A stretch of DNA of 64,000 nucleotides from Chaetoderma sp. LZ-2023a (GCA_034401795.1 CM067360.1:54051768-54115767); one strand, 5' to 3'; positions 1-13,289 are shown, counted from the first letter of the stretch. Notes: generated from the letters alone by a model not told the origin. Made by a program: numbers and translations.

Positions 1-189
1 ACATGTGAGGTATTGGATAATGACATCACATACTTAAGTGACAAATCAGATCACACTGTATGATCACACTTTATAGGCGAGGAAAAAACCCATTGACGAA
101 CTTCTCCCAAAAGCTGCAAGCGAAAAAAAATTGAGAATCTCTTTATGAAAGAATCCAAAACTGAGTTCACCCACATATACCTATCTACA

Positions 190-835
190 AGTATGAAACT
201 ATAGAAAATGTTGATCCACTCCATGACGGCGAACCATGGAGGAAAAGTAAAATCCTGGGCTCACTGCTTTGCAGTACTGCTGATATTGCTGCACGTTGGA
301 TCATGGGGAACATACATGTAGCTTTCCAGTCCTTCTGGAAGCTATGGATTCGTAGATCAAAGATGCCCTTGGTAAAAAAGCTACGTTTATACAATGCAAC
401 TTGTGTATCCTTGATGATGTATAACTGTAACAGCTGGGCAGCTCCAAAGGCATCTCTAGACAAACTCGATGCCTGCCACCGCAAACACCTACAAGTACAC
501 ACCATCACTGGCCACCGATGGCCAGACAGGATAATTTCCAAAGATGCACTATACAAGATGTGTAATACGTCGGCGCTTGTCTGTAAAAGTCACCCAGCAA
601 AGATGGCCATGTGGTAAGGATGCCGGAACACACACCAGCACAGAGCCTTGGAATTCACCCTACCAGGAGCCAGCAAATACAGAGCCAAGAGAGAATGTCA
701 TTGCATAAATCTGCTAAACGAGGTGACCTCAAGAAAGCAGGACTAGGTACACTCAAGTCAAGAATGGACCGGAGGAAGCTAAGGATTTTGGCTGAGGACA
801 AGACACAGTGGCCAAAAACGAAGAAGGACTGATTG
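190..835 (+). mobile_element. Degenerate LINE fragment, 3' end of reverse-transcriptase ORF
   Basis: Reading frames here match the region downstream of the catalytic core in non-LTR reverse transcriptases. They show an LGSLLCSTADI block, then YNATCVSLMMYNCNSWAAP, LDKLDACHRKHL, TGHRWPDRIISKDALY, and a basic tail with LGTLKSRMDRRKL. The catalytic YADD region is absent, so this is a 5'-truncated copy, and the frame changes near 600. A second copy of the same family, on the other strand at 59350-60380, supplies the upstream part. The fragment stops just before the left end of DIRS copy 1 at about 871. Clade not determined. Confidence 0.75.
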
Positions 836-1934
836 CAGCTGTAGGATTTTCTACTACTGCAGCCACAGAGTAAGAAAATTTACCAAATATCTTTTTCGCG
901 AGTGAAATGACATACTTACCTCCCTAACACCCTAGATATAATAGTATATCGGCTCTTAAGTTCAATAATATTCAGAATTATAAAAAGTTAGGTGCCCCTA
1001 ATGGGCAGGTGGATGTACACAGTCATGCACATGACAGACCACACCTACTGCCCAGGTGAATACTGGTACTTCCGTTACTAAATATTGGCTGACATAGAAG
1101 CAACTATTCAAATAACCAAAGGACCAGGCCTCAGTGGGGTGGAGAGGCCAGGATCCTGTTAGGGAGGTAAATATGTCATCTCACTCGTGAAAAAGAAATT
1201 TGGTAAATTTTCTTATTTCACATCATGAGAACATACTTACCTCCCTAACACTCTTGATAAAAGCCAGAATTGGAAAATAAATTTGGCGAGAGGGAGGCAA
1301 GGTCCTGAAAACCAGCACACCCTCGAAGAGACTAGCTCTGAATTTTCAAGAGATTTAAAACATCTGAAATTGTGTCTGTAAACACAACCAGGAATAGAAT
1401 TTTGCATTGGATAATCGACCGATGAAGAGAGATTGATCAAAAAGCAAATGCGCTCACCACCCCCCCACCCCTTTCTGACGAAGGTTAGGAAAAAATGCTG
1501 CTCTAAATGACTAGCACGTTCTCTAATACTTAATGAAAAGTATTACTAGACATTGGAAAAAGAAGAATTGCTTCATTTTCAAAAAACTCTGAAAGAACCA
1601 CAATTAAGAAACATTAACAATATTAAAAAAAAAAAATATGACACCATCAACAAGACAAAAAACACCTCTGATGTCTTGGGCGCTGAACTCATCTCTTCCC
1701 CCACCGGATGAAGAGAAATGGTACCAGATAATAGTAGGGATACCCTACCAACAAATGTGATATTTGTAAATAGCAGAGGATGAAAACTAATTATAAAAAC
1801 ATACCTCTACATTTAATTATTTTCTGAGGACTGAGACGGCGAGCGGGTTAGACGTGTCATGGAGGTAATCGTCGGTAAAACTTGACTCACAGTGCCACTG
1901 GGCTACTGACATAATGTCTTCAACAGAAACACCA

Positions 1935-3208
1935 TTAAATAATGCTGTGGAAGTTACCACAGTTATGAGCCTTGGCTCTATCTACTTGAATTCTAGTGGC
2001 TGTCTTATGACAGAATTGAATACGTTCTACTCTCCATCTGGAAATAGTGTCTTTTGACGCCCTACCATGGGGTTCAATATATGACAACCATAGGGAGCAT
2101 GGGTCCGTCCACCAAACCTGAATTCTTCTTTTGTACTTATTTAAAGCACGGACAGAACACCATACTTTAGCACCAGGATCATATCTGGTTAAGACAGATA
2201 AAATAATAGGTTGACCCAGATATTTTAAAGATTGATTCTTAGCCATTGATTGATTCTTATTCAAGCTTAAGGCCTTCACCTGTAACTATATAATGGTCAG
2301 GATCAGTAGACAAGGCATGAATTTCACTTCTGCGTCTGGCTGATGCTGCCGCAACTAAAAATACAGCTTTAAGTTTCAATAATTTAATAGAAATATCACT
2401 AAGTGGTTCAAAAGGTTTATCACTCAAAACTTGAAGAACCAGAGAAAGACTCCATGACGATGTCAGTGGAGGATTTCTCGGTCTGAGATTGCCCATACCT
2501 TTAATAAGAGTATTTAATACACATACTTCATCACTTCCCCTCTTTGCCAAGCAAGGGATAACAGTCATTAATGCTGATTTATATCCAGCAATAGAATTAG
2601 GCGTAAGACTATAGGCATCATACAGGCGACAGAGAAAATCAGCTACTACCTGAATAGATGCATCCACTGGATTGATACATCTCTTTGAGCACCATTCTGC
2701 AAATCTGTTGATTTTATAATTATATGCTCTGGAGGTTGACCCCCTTCTGGCTCTGGCCATAAAATTGTCTGCTTGCTCAGAAAAGCCCTCCTTAATTGCA
2801 GATTTTTTGACAACATCCATGCAGTCAATTGAAACATTGACGGATTGTTGAGAAGGGTCTTGCCCTGGAAGATAATATTGACCATCAGAGGCAGAGGAAC
2901 CGAATTGCAGACCAGAAGGTCCAGCAGATCCATAAACCATGATCGGCTTGGCCAATTCGGGGCGATCAGAAGTACTTGGCATTCCTCCTGCTTGATCTTC
3001 TGAAGAATACTTGGAATCAGGATTGTTGGAAGGTATGCATATGCATACATTCCCTTCCAACTGATAGCTAGTGCATCTATTGCGATAGCGCTTGGATCTG
3101 GAATCGGAGAAACGTGGAGAAACGTATGTCGTCATCTTCACATTCTTCTTCATTGCGAATAAATCTATGTTCGGTTTTCCCCAGTGATTGAACAGATGAT
3201 CCGCCACA
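1935..3208 (-). pseudogene. Tyrosine recombinase and methyltransferase-like part of DIRS copy 1
   Basis: The upper part begins NHWGKPNIDLFA, the opening of the methyltransferase-like region known in DIRS elements. It continues into a tyrosine recombinase with an N-terminal helical domain (RFAEWCSKRCI, SIAGYKSALMTVIPCL) and the ASARRRSEIHAL block that holds the first catalytic arginine. It corresponds closely to the 3' half of copy 3. Broken remnant. Confidence 0.8.
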
Positions 3209-4323
3209 CAACAGCATTACTAAGAGTTTTAAATGACATTCGCTCTGCTGTCGATAAAGGCAATGTGTCTCTCCTGCTTTTACTCGACCTAAGTGCCGCT
3301 TTTGACACAATTGATCATCAAAAGCTTTTGTCTCAATTAAATCGCGTGTTTGGTGTATCAGGCTTTGCCTTGAATTGGTTTCATTCGTACTTGACAGACA
3401 GATACCAATCAGTCTATATAAACGGTACTCTTTCAGAGTCAGTCATGCTTACATGTGGCGTACCGCAAGGGTCTATATTAGGGCCTGTGCTATTTACGTT
3501 GTATACTCATCAACTAGGATCCGTCATCCAGATGCATAATCTTCAGCGTCATCTCTATGCTGACGACACCCAGCTTATCAATAGTTTCCTGCCATCCGTT
3601 TCCGCCGGCCATACAGCTAGCAGAGAAATAACTGATTGCTGTGATAACATCAAATTGTGGATGACTTCAAACATGTTGATGTTAAATGATGACAAAACTG
3701 AAGCTATACTTGTTGGACCTAAAATTAGACAGGCTAAGACAGAGTTAAATACCATCACAGTTGGTTCAAGTCAGATTCAGCTATCTAATTATGTAAAGGA
3801 TCTCGGCGTTATGCTGGACAGTGAATTGAGTATGGAACAACATGTTAATTATCTCTGTAAGATCTGTTTTATGCAGCTGCGCAATATCGGGAACATTAGA
3901 AAGTACATTACACGAGAAGCGGCCATCATGCTTGTCTTAGCCCTAGTGATATCAAGACTGGACTATTGCAATAGCCTTCTTATCGGTGCCCCTAAGGAAC
4001 TAATCTCTAGGCTCCAAAAAATTCAGAACACGGCTGCACGAATTGTTTCCTTAAGCAACAAGCATGCACACATTAGTCCAGTCATGCAAGATTATCTGTC
4101 TGAGCTTGTACAGATATACAATCCTCCTCGGCAACTCAGATCTGCAGATCAAATGTTATTAGAAATTCCAAACGTTTGCGCAAAAACATATGGCCCCAAA
4201 ACTTTCTCTTTTGCTGCTTCGTCTAACTGGAATAATTTACCATTTGATATCAAAATCTCTCCCACTCTATCCAGTTTCAAATCAAATCTCAAGACATATC
4301 TTTTTAAACAGGCTTATACATAA
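3209..4323 (+). pseudogene. LINE reverse transcriptase, C-terminal two-thirds (N-terminus missing)
   Basis: The frame is uninterrupted for about 370 codons. Reverse-transcriptase blocks appear in order: LLLLDLSAAFDTIDH (first catalytic Asp), GVPQGSILGPVLFTLYT, LYADDTQLI (catalytic YADD), DDKTEAILVG and VKDLGVMLD. The C-terminal stretch SRLDYCNSLLIGAP, LQKIQNTAARIV and WNNLPFDIK is characteristic of CR1/L2-type elements. The endonuclease domain and the start of the ORF are absent, so it cannot act by itself. The frame stays open upstream to a Met codon at 3184, but that stretch belongs to the DIRS host element. The 3' UTR runs from 4324 to the ATT tail. Confidence 0.88.
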
Positions 4324-4387
4324 ATATCAATTGTAAGCGCTTAGAGCAGGCATTACATGCATGGATTTCAGCGCATTATAAATGTAC

Positions 4388-4419
<32 letters not shown>
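3209..4419 (+). mobile_element. 5'-truncated non-LTR retrotransposon (CR1/L2-like) inserted in DIRS copy 1
   Basis: The insert interrupts the minus-strand DIRS coding region: DIRS-like sequence ends near 3208 and resumes near 4420. It ends in a short (ATT)n tract at 4390-4419, the usual 3' tail of this LINE group. Its single ORF is open to 4323 on the plus strand, opposite to the host element. Truncation at the 5' end is typical of LINE insertion. It must be younger than DIRS copy 1. I could not define a target-site duplication by eye. Confidence 0.9.
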
Positions 4420-4420
<1 letters not shown>

Positions 4421-5872
4421 ATTGATTTAGTTGCCATTCCGTAGGCAGAATGCTCATCCTTCAGCTCAATGAGTCTGCTAACAGATTCAGCCTTCCCGGA
4501 ATATGAACTGCTTTCAAGGTGATCATATGATCCATGCATCAGCAAAGCAGCTTCCATGTCATCATACAGAGACTGGGTGACTTCGTCTCGCCTTGGCGGT
4601 TTATGTAACTCACTACTGTTGAGTTGTCTGAACATATCATCACAAATTTTCCCTCCACTTCCTTCAAGAAGTGTTCCAGGCCTAGAATTACAGCCCGTAA
4701 TTCTAGTATGTTGATATGTTCCTTTGACTGATCCAGATTCCAAAGGCCTGATATTGTGGCTTCATCCAGGCAAGCTCCCCATCCCTCCATCGATGCATCC
4801 ATAAACATCATTACTTGAGTGTGGGGAGGGGTCAGCATGACCCCCGCCAGGAGATTCCCTCTCTCCATCTACCAATGAAGGTGATGAATGAGAGGGTCCA
4901 ACACTTGAATGCGCGAGCCCAGTGATCCTAAACTCTGCGTCCACTGAGTCATGAGAAACAACTGAATCGGCTGCCTGCGCAAGGCTGCCTGAGGAATCCA
5001 TTGAAACCATCAGACCTAGCATTCTCAGATAGACTCGTGCTAGAATATAACGACTGCTGCAAACCAATTGAATGCACGAGAGGAGATTCTCCACTCTCTC
5101 CTGGAATGGATAAACATATCCTATCTCCAGATCCAAGACCATATCCAGGTAAACAAACTTCTGGGATGGAGTCAGCTCTGATTTTTGAAAGTTGATTATC
5201 CAGCCTAAATCTGTGAGAGTTTTCAAAACTATCTCCAGATTTTCTGTCAAACTTTCTGGGTTGTGTGCTTTTAGCAACCATTTGTCTATGTAAGTGTGGA
5301 CTGCTATATTTCTCCTGCGGAGGTATGCTGTGATAGCAAGTACCACTCGAGTGAAGACGATTGGAGCTATTGAATTACCGAATGGAAGAACTTTGAATTC
5401 CCATTGGCATCCCTGAAAAGCAAATCTCAGGAACTGACGAAAACTCCTTGCAATTGGAATATGGAAATAAGCATCTTTGAGATCTATTGATGCTGTCCAC
5501 ATCCCCTTCTCTAACCCCAACACCGATTTTATTGTTTCCATTTTGAAACTCGGTGTATCTATAAACTTGTTTAGTGGTTTGAGGTTGTGAATTGGTCTCC
5601 ACCCCCTCCACCCCCTCCACCCCCCGTTGTCCTTTGTTACAAGAAACATGGTTGAATAGAAGCCCGGGCAATCCTGCACCGGTTGAATTGCTTCTTTTAG
5701 AATTAGAGATTCCATCTCCTCTTCTATGCACAACCGTTTGTCTGGATCTCTTGGAATTTGAGTCCAGACCGGTACCAGAGACAGATGCAATGGCGGACCT
5801 TTTATCCACTCTGGACTGTATCTGCGTGAAAGCCATTGCAAGACTAAGCGGTCCTAAATTAACTGCTCGCAC
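4420..5872 (-). pseudogene. Reverse transcriptase and RNase H part of DIRS copy 1
   Basis: The minus strand shows DIRS-type reverse transcriptase blocks (SIDLKDAYFHIPI, VLPFGNSIAPIVFTRVV, HTYIDKWLLKA) followed by RNase H blocks (MFMDASMEGWGACL, LELRAVILGLEHF, CSDNSTVVSYINRQG). Order and sequence match copy 3. Broken remnant. Confidence 0.85.
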
Positions 5873-6003
5873 TTATGAATGTGGACAGTCAAACAACCTC
5901 ACACTGGTGCACCTAGGGTTAATGGGGTGCTCATGAATTTTTGAAGTGGGTGTGTCTCTGGTATATGTGACAACACTAGAGTGGTACCTGTGGTAACTGT
6001 AAA

Positions 6004-7912
6004 TTATTTTAGCCCATCAGGCCCGGTTACCATGTGCCGCTCCTCGCACGCCACGCCCAGCGCCACGTGCACCTCAGTGCGCGGGCTGCTGTCTGGCTGG
6101 CTGTGCTTGAGGCGCTGGCTGTGCTGGGGTGGCTGACGCGGTCTCTGAACCTGGCCGGCCTGCTGGCCTCTGACAATGCCAGCACCGCCACAAGCATACT
6201 GCTGTAGAGCAGCCGAGGGCTGAACACGCACATGTTCTCTGCGCAGCACTTCAAACTGTGCGTGCAGCGCCCTCTGGTTGTTCACCAAATTAACTGTCTC
6301 TTGGAGGTGCCGACAACCCTTACCTAAAAAAAGACCAGAGCCCGCCATCGGCGCTTGCAACAAGCACGACTTGAGCTCCTGGGATGGGCACAAATTGTCT
6401 AAGGCAAAATTGCGCCTCGTCCTCAGCGATTTGGTGACTGACCTAGTCAGACAGTCCAATGCCAGGTTGATCCCATCCTGGATGGCTCGTTGCCCTGTCA
6501 CCGGACTAGGCTGTTGGTGCACCGAGGCTGCTACTACCCCTGATAGCAGCTGAGACGTGAGACAGAGCACTGATCGCTGCTCGCGAGCTCTCCTCGGCGT
6601 ATCTTCTCCAAGAGCGGCACGGTCGTCCACACTCAGTCTGGGCGCTAGCCCATATCGAGTGTACTGACTAGCAGTAACTCGACATCGCCTAGAAACCTCG
6701 CGGAGGGGGGGGGAGGCCTTCGCGAGGCGACCTTTCACTCTGATAGACTCCTCTGCCGCTGTGAACATATCTAAGATACGCTCAGCATACGGCAGAGACT
6801 GAGTCGAGCTTTGCCTGTAACCATGCCCGAGGGTTACTGGCGGCCATTTCGTCCATGGAGAGCTCTGGTCGGACTGCAATGAGCCACGAGCATGCGGCAG
6901 ACCAGTCTTCATCCCTAGCTACCTGTGAATTGCCGATGAGCAGCAGGCCCTTATCATCTTCAATGGCATTCACAGGTAGGGCCGTGGAGGCTATAGACAA
7001 ACCCAGCTGCCAGGGAATGCATACGGGCCCACGAGGGCTGGCATGACATTCTCCACGGGCTGGCCGAGCACCGAGGTCGTGCTCATGTGTGGGGCATAAA
7101 GCACACTAGCGCAGCCCGGATCGTCCATATGAGATTCCACGTCTAAGCGTGGTATCTTATACGGGTGGCCATCCGCTCCAAATCGGGTCACAGGTTGAAT
7201 CTTGAAACCTGCTCCCGAGGGAACAGAACCATAGGTGCAAGCGGCCGTGCTCCCCATGAGAGGAGTGTAGATGCTCGCATCCATGTCTTCATGACCATCC
7301 GGTGGGCCGAGCAGGTAGACTTCGCTATCTTCCTGGTCCGGAAAGTTAGACTCTGGGTTAGCAAGAAACACTAACCCAGATTGAACAGGAGAATGCCCGA
7401 GGGCAGATGATGAGGGTACTCTGCTAGTGATCGAGGTCAGGCCCGCTGGTCGGGTCCCGCCTGATGCTGCTCACGCGGCTGGATCACCAGGTGATGCGAA
7501 TATCAAGCCTGGGTCCAAGACAGCCGCCCCTGGATCACTGAAAGCTTTGTCCGACATAGTAGGGCATGATCCAGGGACGGAGGCTACCTGCACTGAGGTC
7601 GATGCACAGGAAGTTGAAACACCTGTGCCCGGCAACATGCCGGGAAGCATGTCAGGCATCAGATCTTTCAAAGTTCTGAGCATCTCACTCACTAACTCTA
7701 CCTTGAAGGCCTCGAGCTCACCCTTCTCAGAGGCCTTCTTCGCCTTCTTGCCATCCTCGACCATCAGCTTTGCCGGTAATGCAAAGAATTCAGAGGTTAG
7801 ATCCCCACCACTCTTTACAAATGGCACTGTTGGACAGCCTACAAATAGTACAAGATGGGCAAGGATGGAGGAAGAATCTAGCCATCATGGACTTGAAACA
7901 AGATGGACATGA
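6004..7912 (-). pseudogene. Gag-like (ORF1) part of DIRS copy 1
   Basis: This region is upstream of the reverse transcriptase on the minus strand. It encodes recognisable pieces of the same ORF1 found in copies 2-4: an AMAxxAxxxxxxCRV-type charged stretch, DGINLALDCLTRSVTKSLR, and a C-terminal VNNQRALHAQFEVLR block. A cysteine-rich stretch (CPSC, CPSCTIC) lies at the upstream end near 7830-7900. Broken remnant. Confidence 0.6.
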
Positions 7913-9137
7913 TTTCTGAAAGGAAGGCATACTAAGACAATGAGACACCCACTTTTATTACTGACAACCCCGAAGGGACAGATGACTTCTCTTGTTAACA
8001 ATAACATAAAACCACCAGGACCCGAATTAAGAATGGAAGAGGACAAGAGAATGATATGACCATCTAGATATCTCTCCACATTCATATTAAAGGATGATAA
8101 TTACATCAATAAGATTTCTCTAAACTACATGTAAGATTATGACACCAAGGAAAGAGAAAAATCTCTGGTTGATTATGGCATCAAACTTCAATGCAACAGC
8201 TCCTTCATGGAGAGGGGACATCAGAAAATGAATGCAAGAAATACCTAGTGACTAAAACATTCATTACTTAAGAATAATATAATATTAAATTATATATATC
8301 CAAGAGCACATGCACATACAAGAGCAAATACAGTGCAATAAAGATGGCAGCAGAAATTGTAAATATATTCAAATAATTAGGTGCCATAATTAATAACGTC
8401 CTTATCCTGAGCCCATAATTAATAAACTCCCTTATCCTGAGCACAGGCAAGCTATCCTCTTGTGCAGAACACATCCATCCATCAGCCGAGACTCTTCTTT
8501 CTGCAGAGACTGATGAAGGGAATGGGACAAAAGGAGGCAGATATTTATTCGTGCTGTATCTTCGACCCTTAAACATATCATAATGATAAGTCAGAAAAGG
8601 AGACGTGAACAACCTCCGAGAGAAGAACAGGAACCCTTAGCATCCATAAGTTGAACCTGTGAACACACAACATAAGGGATTAATAGCCCTAGGCGCTGGG
8701 AGAATTTACCAAGGATTCCCAGCGCCTGAAACCACGTTAATGCCAAATTGGCTGCGAACGAAAACCGGTAACATATAAAAGTTACAAGTCTAATTTAATA
8801 TATAGAACAATATCACCTTAAAGGATGATGAGGAAGATTCCTCTGATGATTTAGAATCAGCCATTATATAAAATGATGATGTAAATTGATAGAAATTCTC
8901 AAAAGAGATCTAGGGAAGTTTTCCAGGTGTGCTTGTCAGCCAATATATTAGAAAACGGAAGTACCAGTATGCGCATGCGCAGTAGGCAGGGTCTGTCATG
9001 TGCATGACTGTGTATATCCACCTGCCCATTAGGGGCACCTAACTTTTTATAATTCTGAATATTTTTGAACTTAGAGCCAATATGCTAGTATATCTATAGA
9101 GTGTTAGGGAGGTAAATATGTTCTCATGATGTGAAAT
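7913..9137 (-). other. 5' untranslated region and right inverted end of DIRS copy 1
   Basis: There is no supported gene here. It is the leader of the DIRS copy on the minus strand, AT-rich, ending in the right inverted repeat (about 8990-9138). Short ORFs in it have no recognisable features. Confidence 0.5.
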
Positions 9138-9394
9138 ACAGTAATCATGCAACCACTTTGTGGTCAAAATTTCAAATTAAACTTATTAGTCTAAAAGATG
9201 AACTGGTGTTCATCTTTCAACAAATTTGGTGGAAGATATTGATGTCTGTCTACGACAGCAACATCGTCCACGAAAATTGTTAAAATATGTACACAAGTGT
9301 CTTTGCTATTAACACAGTAAACATGGTAAAAGAGAAAATATTGACATCAGAGTGGTATGGGTTAGCGGATAAGCCATTCAAAAACAGTCTCTGT

Positions 9395-9560
9395 GGTGGC
9401 CTTGAGCAATGTTCATTTGCAGGCCAAGAGAACGGTATTTATGAACATTTACCACTGGAATGACTGGCTCGATAACTGAGCCAGTCATTCCAGCGATAAA
9501 TATTTTAAAAAATTCTCTTCTCTTGTCCTACAAATAGACATTCAATAAGCACATATTTTG
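9395..9560. repeat. Family B palindromic element
   Basis: A hairpin core reads ACCACTGGAATGACTGGCTC, then GATAACT, then the reverse complement. It is flanked by a weaker outer inverted repeat of TGTTCATTTGCAGGCCAAG type. Other copies lie near 14700, 18060, 40530, 47200, 52350 and 54260. Confidence 0.8.
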
Positions 9561-9639
9561 ATTTTCATGACGGACCTTGGCCATTAAAGGACTAACATCT
9601 AGTGACACACATATTCCATGTCTATGTGTGGCATAGAAT

Positions 9640-10504
9640 CTACCATGTCTTACTAGCTCACAGGAAGGTAAATCCACAAATACCTCGGGCAATTGAGGGA
9701 TTCATTTTAGCTATGCCCCGCCCATTTCTAGCTATGCCCCGCCCATTTCTAGCTGTGCCCCGCCCACCTTTTACGCATGTTGGAATCGATTTAAAACATT
9801 GAAACCTAAATAACCAGAATTTAAATTTCAGTGTAACTGTTACAGGTTAGCTGCTGAATATTTTGAAACTAATTTGACTGAGGGCTGTTGCTGCGCATAT
9901 CAGCAACAGCTCTCAATCAAATCAGTTTCAAAATACTTCAAAATATCCACCAAAATGTTTATTGATGAATGACTTATTCACTCACCACGAGACTCATCCA
10001 CTTCACCACTGGTGTCACACTTTTGGTCATCAGGTCCAAGTGAGCACCAAGAGTGTGAAACCGGTCATGGAAAGGACAAATCTCATAGTGGGTGAATAAG
10101 TCATTCATCAAAAATTCTGTAACACCACAAAATTACCCACTGCTATAAACAAAGAACCTTTCCAGTTTTAGCTATGTTCTGCCCACCTCTAGCTAACCTC
10201 CACCCACACCTCGCTCGTGTTGGTATCTATAGATCCCTGAACTCCCTGACTATCAATTTCCAGATTTCCAATTTACAGGTAAGCTGTTGAATATTTTGAA
10301 AGCAAGTTGACTGGGTGCTGTTGCTGCCATAGCACAATCAAATTAGTTTCAAAATATTCAACAGAATGTTTATTAAATAGTAAATACATACAATTTAGAA
10401 CAATGCTTAGTTCGTCTTTAATTAAGCGTTCATGACATCATTGATTATGACATCATCCTACATCACGTAGTTGATATGACGTCATATGATGGATGGATAA
10501 ACTG
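9640..10504. repeat. Two family A palindromic elements
   Basis: Two copies lie head to tail. Each begins with a CTATGCCCCGCCCATTTCTA-type start, then a TTTCCAGAAAACTATACAGG-type lead, a central hairpin built on GTTGAATATTTTGAAACTAA, and an AT-rich tail containing TATGACGTCATATGATGG. The hairpin cores are at about 9851-9945 and 10283-10364. At 9709-9770 the 21-bp start motif is present three times in tandem. No coding capacity. Confidence 0.75.
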
Positions 10505-11132
10505 AAATAAACGAAATCATGGATTTCTTTTTTCATGAGAGTTGATACTTACATCCCTAACACTCTTTGATATTCCCAAATATCGACTTTCACTCAACGT
10601 ACACTCAGATTAAAAAAGTATGGTGCCCTTACTGGGCAGGTAGTCAGATGACAGTCCGGCGGATGCCAGCCCCAAACCTCGCGCATGCGCAGACGAGGAC
10701 TTCCTCTGACTAATTTATTGGTTGACACAATGCAACTAAGTAAGCCTGGAGACCGAACCTCTGTGGGGCGGAGAGGCCAGGTCCATGTTAGGAAGGTAAG
10801 TATCAACTCTCTCGTGAGAAACGAAACACATGATTTCGTTTATTTCACTTCAAGAGTATACTTACCTCCCTAACAATCTTTGATATTGCCCGAATTCATC
10901 AGTGAATTTGGCAGGAGGGAGGCGAGGTCAAAAGACCAGCTCTTCCCTATCCCCTTTTCTGAGTTTAAGGCACTAAACTTCTGAAAATTGTGTGAGAACA
11001 CAACCAGGGAATGAGTCGAACATCGGATAACACAAACGATGGGTGAGAGAAGACCACATGTCATATGCACTACATGCCCCCACCCTCCACCACCCCACCC
11101 CCACCCCAACTCTTGTTGCCTTAGATGATATT

Positions 11133-13286
11133 TCATGCGTTTTGAATTGATCCCCAAGCGGTTTCGGAGAAGATTTTTAAAGATCTCTTGGATTTTGAGT
11201 CCAGATCGGTACCAGAGACAGCTGCGATGGCAGTCCTGTTATCCGGTCGAGATGATAACCGACTGAAACCCATCGCAAGACTAAGCAGTCCTGAGTCAAC
11301 TGCTCCCACTCCTGCCTGTGGTGGGCCAGACGCCCCCCCCTTCCCCCCCCCCCCCCACCCCGGTCCACCTAGGGAGAGAGGTGGACATGAGCAATGCAAG
11401 AGTGGCACTGTCTCTGGATCTAGATGCACTGGTATGGTCTTTTCTGTGGTAACCAGCCCACCAGGCACGGTTACCACGACCAGATCCTCGGCGCCATGAC
11501 CTGCACCGCACACACCTCGGTGTGCGGGCGGCTGGCTGCGCTGGAGGAGCCTGCAGCCCCCCCCCCCTCGCTGCTGGCTGGAGCGTGCGCAGCCAAGGCC
11601 TGCGTTGTGCAGGTGGCTGGCCTCTGACATGGCCACCGCCACCACAGACCTGCTGAGGATGGAACGCAGGGGGGGGGGGGGCGTCGCGTGAACACGCGCT
11701 ATACGGAGCACCTCAAATTGTTCGCGCAACACCCTCTGGTTATTTACCAGAATGACCATCTCCTGGAGGTTCCTACATCCCTACCTCCAAAGAGACCAGG
11801 ACCTGACATAGGCGTCCGCAACAGTCTATTGTACAAGTCTTTGGATTGTCCGAAGCAAATGTGTGCCATGCCCAGACACTCCTGGTAACCGACCGGGTTA
11901 AGCAATCCAGAGCCAGGTTGATACCATCCTGGATGGCTCTCCAGACTGATACCAGACTAGTCTGGCGCGATGCAGATGCCATTACCACCCTCTGTAACAG
12001 CTAGGAGCCGCAATGGATGCTCTTGAACTCTCCCCCGCATCGCACAACGCAGTGAAAGCAGCGCGCTCGAGCACAGCGCTCCCGTGTCAGAACGGGAGCC
12101 TGGCCGCGTGTCTTCGCCTAGTGCAGCGTGGTCATCTGCTCTGGGCTTAGGCACCCAACCGTATTTCTGGTACTCATGAGGTACGATGCGGCAGCGCTTT
12201 GACACCACGCGAGGGGCCTTCGCAAGATGTCCATTCACCTTAATCGACGTCTCTGCCACTGCAAACATATCAATGATATGTTCAATCAACGGCAGAGACG
12301 GCATCACGGTAGAAGCCGGCTTACCTTCCAACCACGGGCGCTGGTCCCACTGGCTAGCGGACTGCCCACATTGAGTTCTGGTCTGATGTTCATTAGCCAC
12401 TGACACGTGTCAGACCAGTCCTCCTCTGTGGCTACCAGCGAATCTTTGACAAGGCGCAGGCCTTCATCATCCTCTACAACATTCACAGGCATACCGATAC
12501 TCCTTGAAAACCGGCAAAAACATGTGGGCCCGAAAGATCAGGCATGTTAATCGCTCTGGCTAGATGAGGAGCAGGCGCCGTGGCATCGTTTGTGGTATAA
12601 TTCACCACGCCACGGCCCTGGCCAGCCATTGTCATACCATCGGCAAGTCGCGGTATGCAATACGGCTGGCTATCGGCTCCAACCCGGGCCACCTTCTGTA
12701 CCGTGAACGTTATTCCTGTGGAAGTAGACCAAGCTACCTCTGAATCGTGAGCAAAAACTGGTAAAGCCCTAGGAAAACCAGATTCAGAGGTGGGGATTTT
12801 CTGCTTAGGAGGAGATGAAGGAGACAATAAAGAACTTGGCCCAGGGAGCATGCCGCGAAGCAACCCTGGTACCAAATCTTTTATTATCTTCTTCATCTCT
12901 CCCATGATTTCAAGATGGAAGGCTTCCATATCCATGGATGCGGAAGCCTTCCTCTTACCCTTCGAACTCACTCTGACAATCTTTTTTGGATCGCTTCTCC
13001 TCTTCACTCGCCTTATCTTTGGCCTGTAACAATAAAAAGTCAGTCATTAGTTTGCCCCCACCCAACTGTTTACAAATCTCACACAATTCAACAGTGGTCC
13101 ACAAGTACTACATTTAAAGCAAGGGTGAGGGGCAAAACAAGGCTTCATAGGATGAACAACCAGGCTTCTAAAAGGCCACAAGACAAAGATAATGAGTATT
13201 TTAGTTAATGAATTAGGAAACATAGACATACTACCCGATCCGATGCTCTGGATACTCGACCAGCTATGACCTCTTAATTTTCTCAA
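11133..13286 (-). pseudogene. Gag-like (ORF1) remnant of DIRS copy 2
   Basis: From the upstream end, the minus strand shows a cysteine cluster (CFKCSTCGPLLNC), then FHLEIMGEMKKIIKDLVPG, then a long middle with HEYQKYGWVPKPRADDHAAL and DGINLALDCLTRSVTRSV, then VNNQRVLREQFEVLR. The order is as in copies 1, 3 and 4. G/C homopolymers near 11336-11356 and 11669-11680 make the lower part low complexity. Broken remnant. Confidence 0.65.
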
Positions 13287-13289
13287 CCA

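Larger units (their letters stand above)
871..9138 (-). mobile_element. DIRS-like retroelement copy 1, old and broken, with a nested LINE
   Basis: This is a DIRS-type tyrosine-recombinase retroelement on the minus strand. The inverted ends share TTACCTCCCTAACAC and a long AT-rich block through AAGTTAGGTGCCCCTAATGG; left about 905-1045, right about 8990-9115. By eye they are about 90% alike, so the copy is old. An internal complementary region at about 1156-1252 pairs with both outer edges (871-930 and 9099-9138). Parts in transcript order are gag-like region, reverse transcriptase, RNase H, methyltransferase-like region and tyrosine recombinase. A 1.2-kb LINE sits inside it at 3209-4419. The coding parts carry several breaks. 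Fossil. Confidence 0.85.

Noticed and set aside
11177-11695. Gly/Arg/Pro-rich frames around 11.2-11.7 kb
   Set aside because: They read through C/G homopolymers in the remnant of DIRS copy 2; only the frame matching other gag-like ORFs has support.
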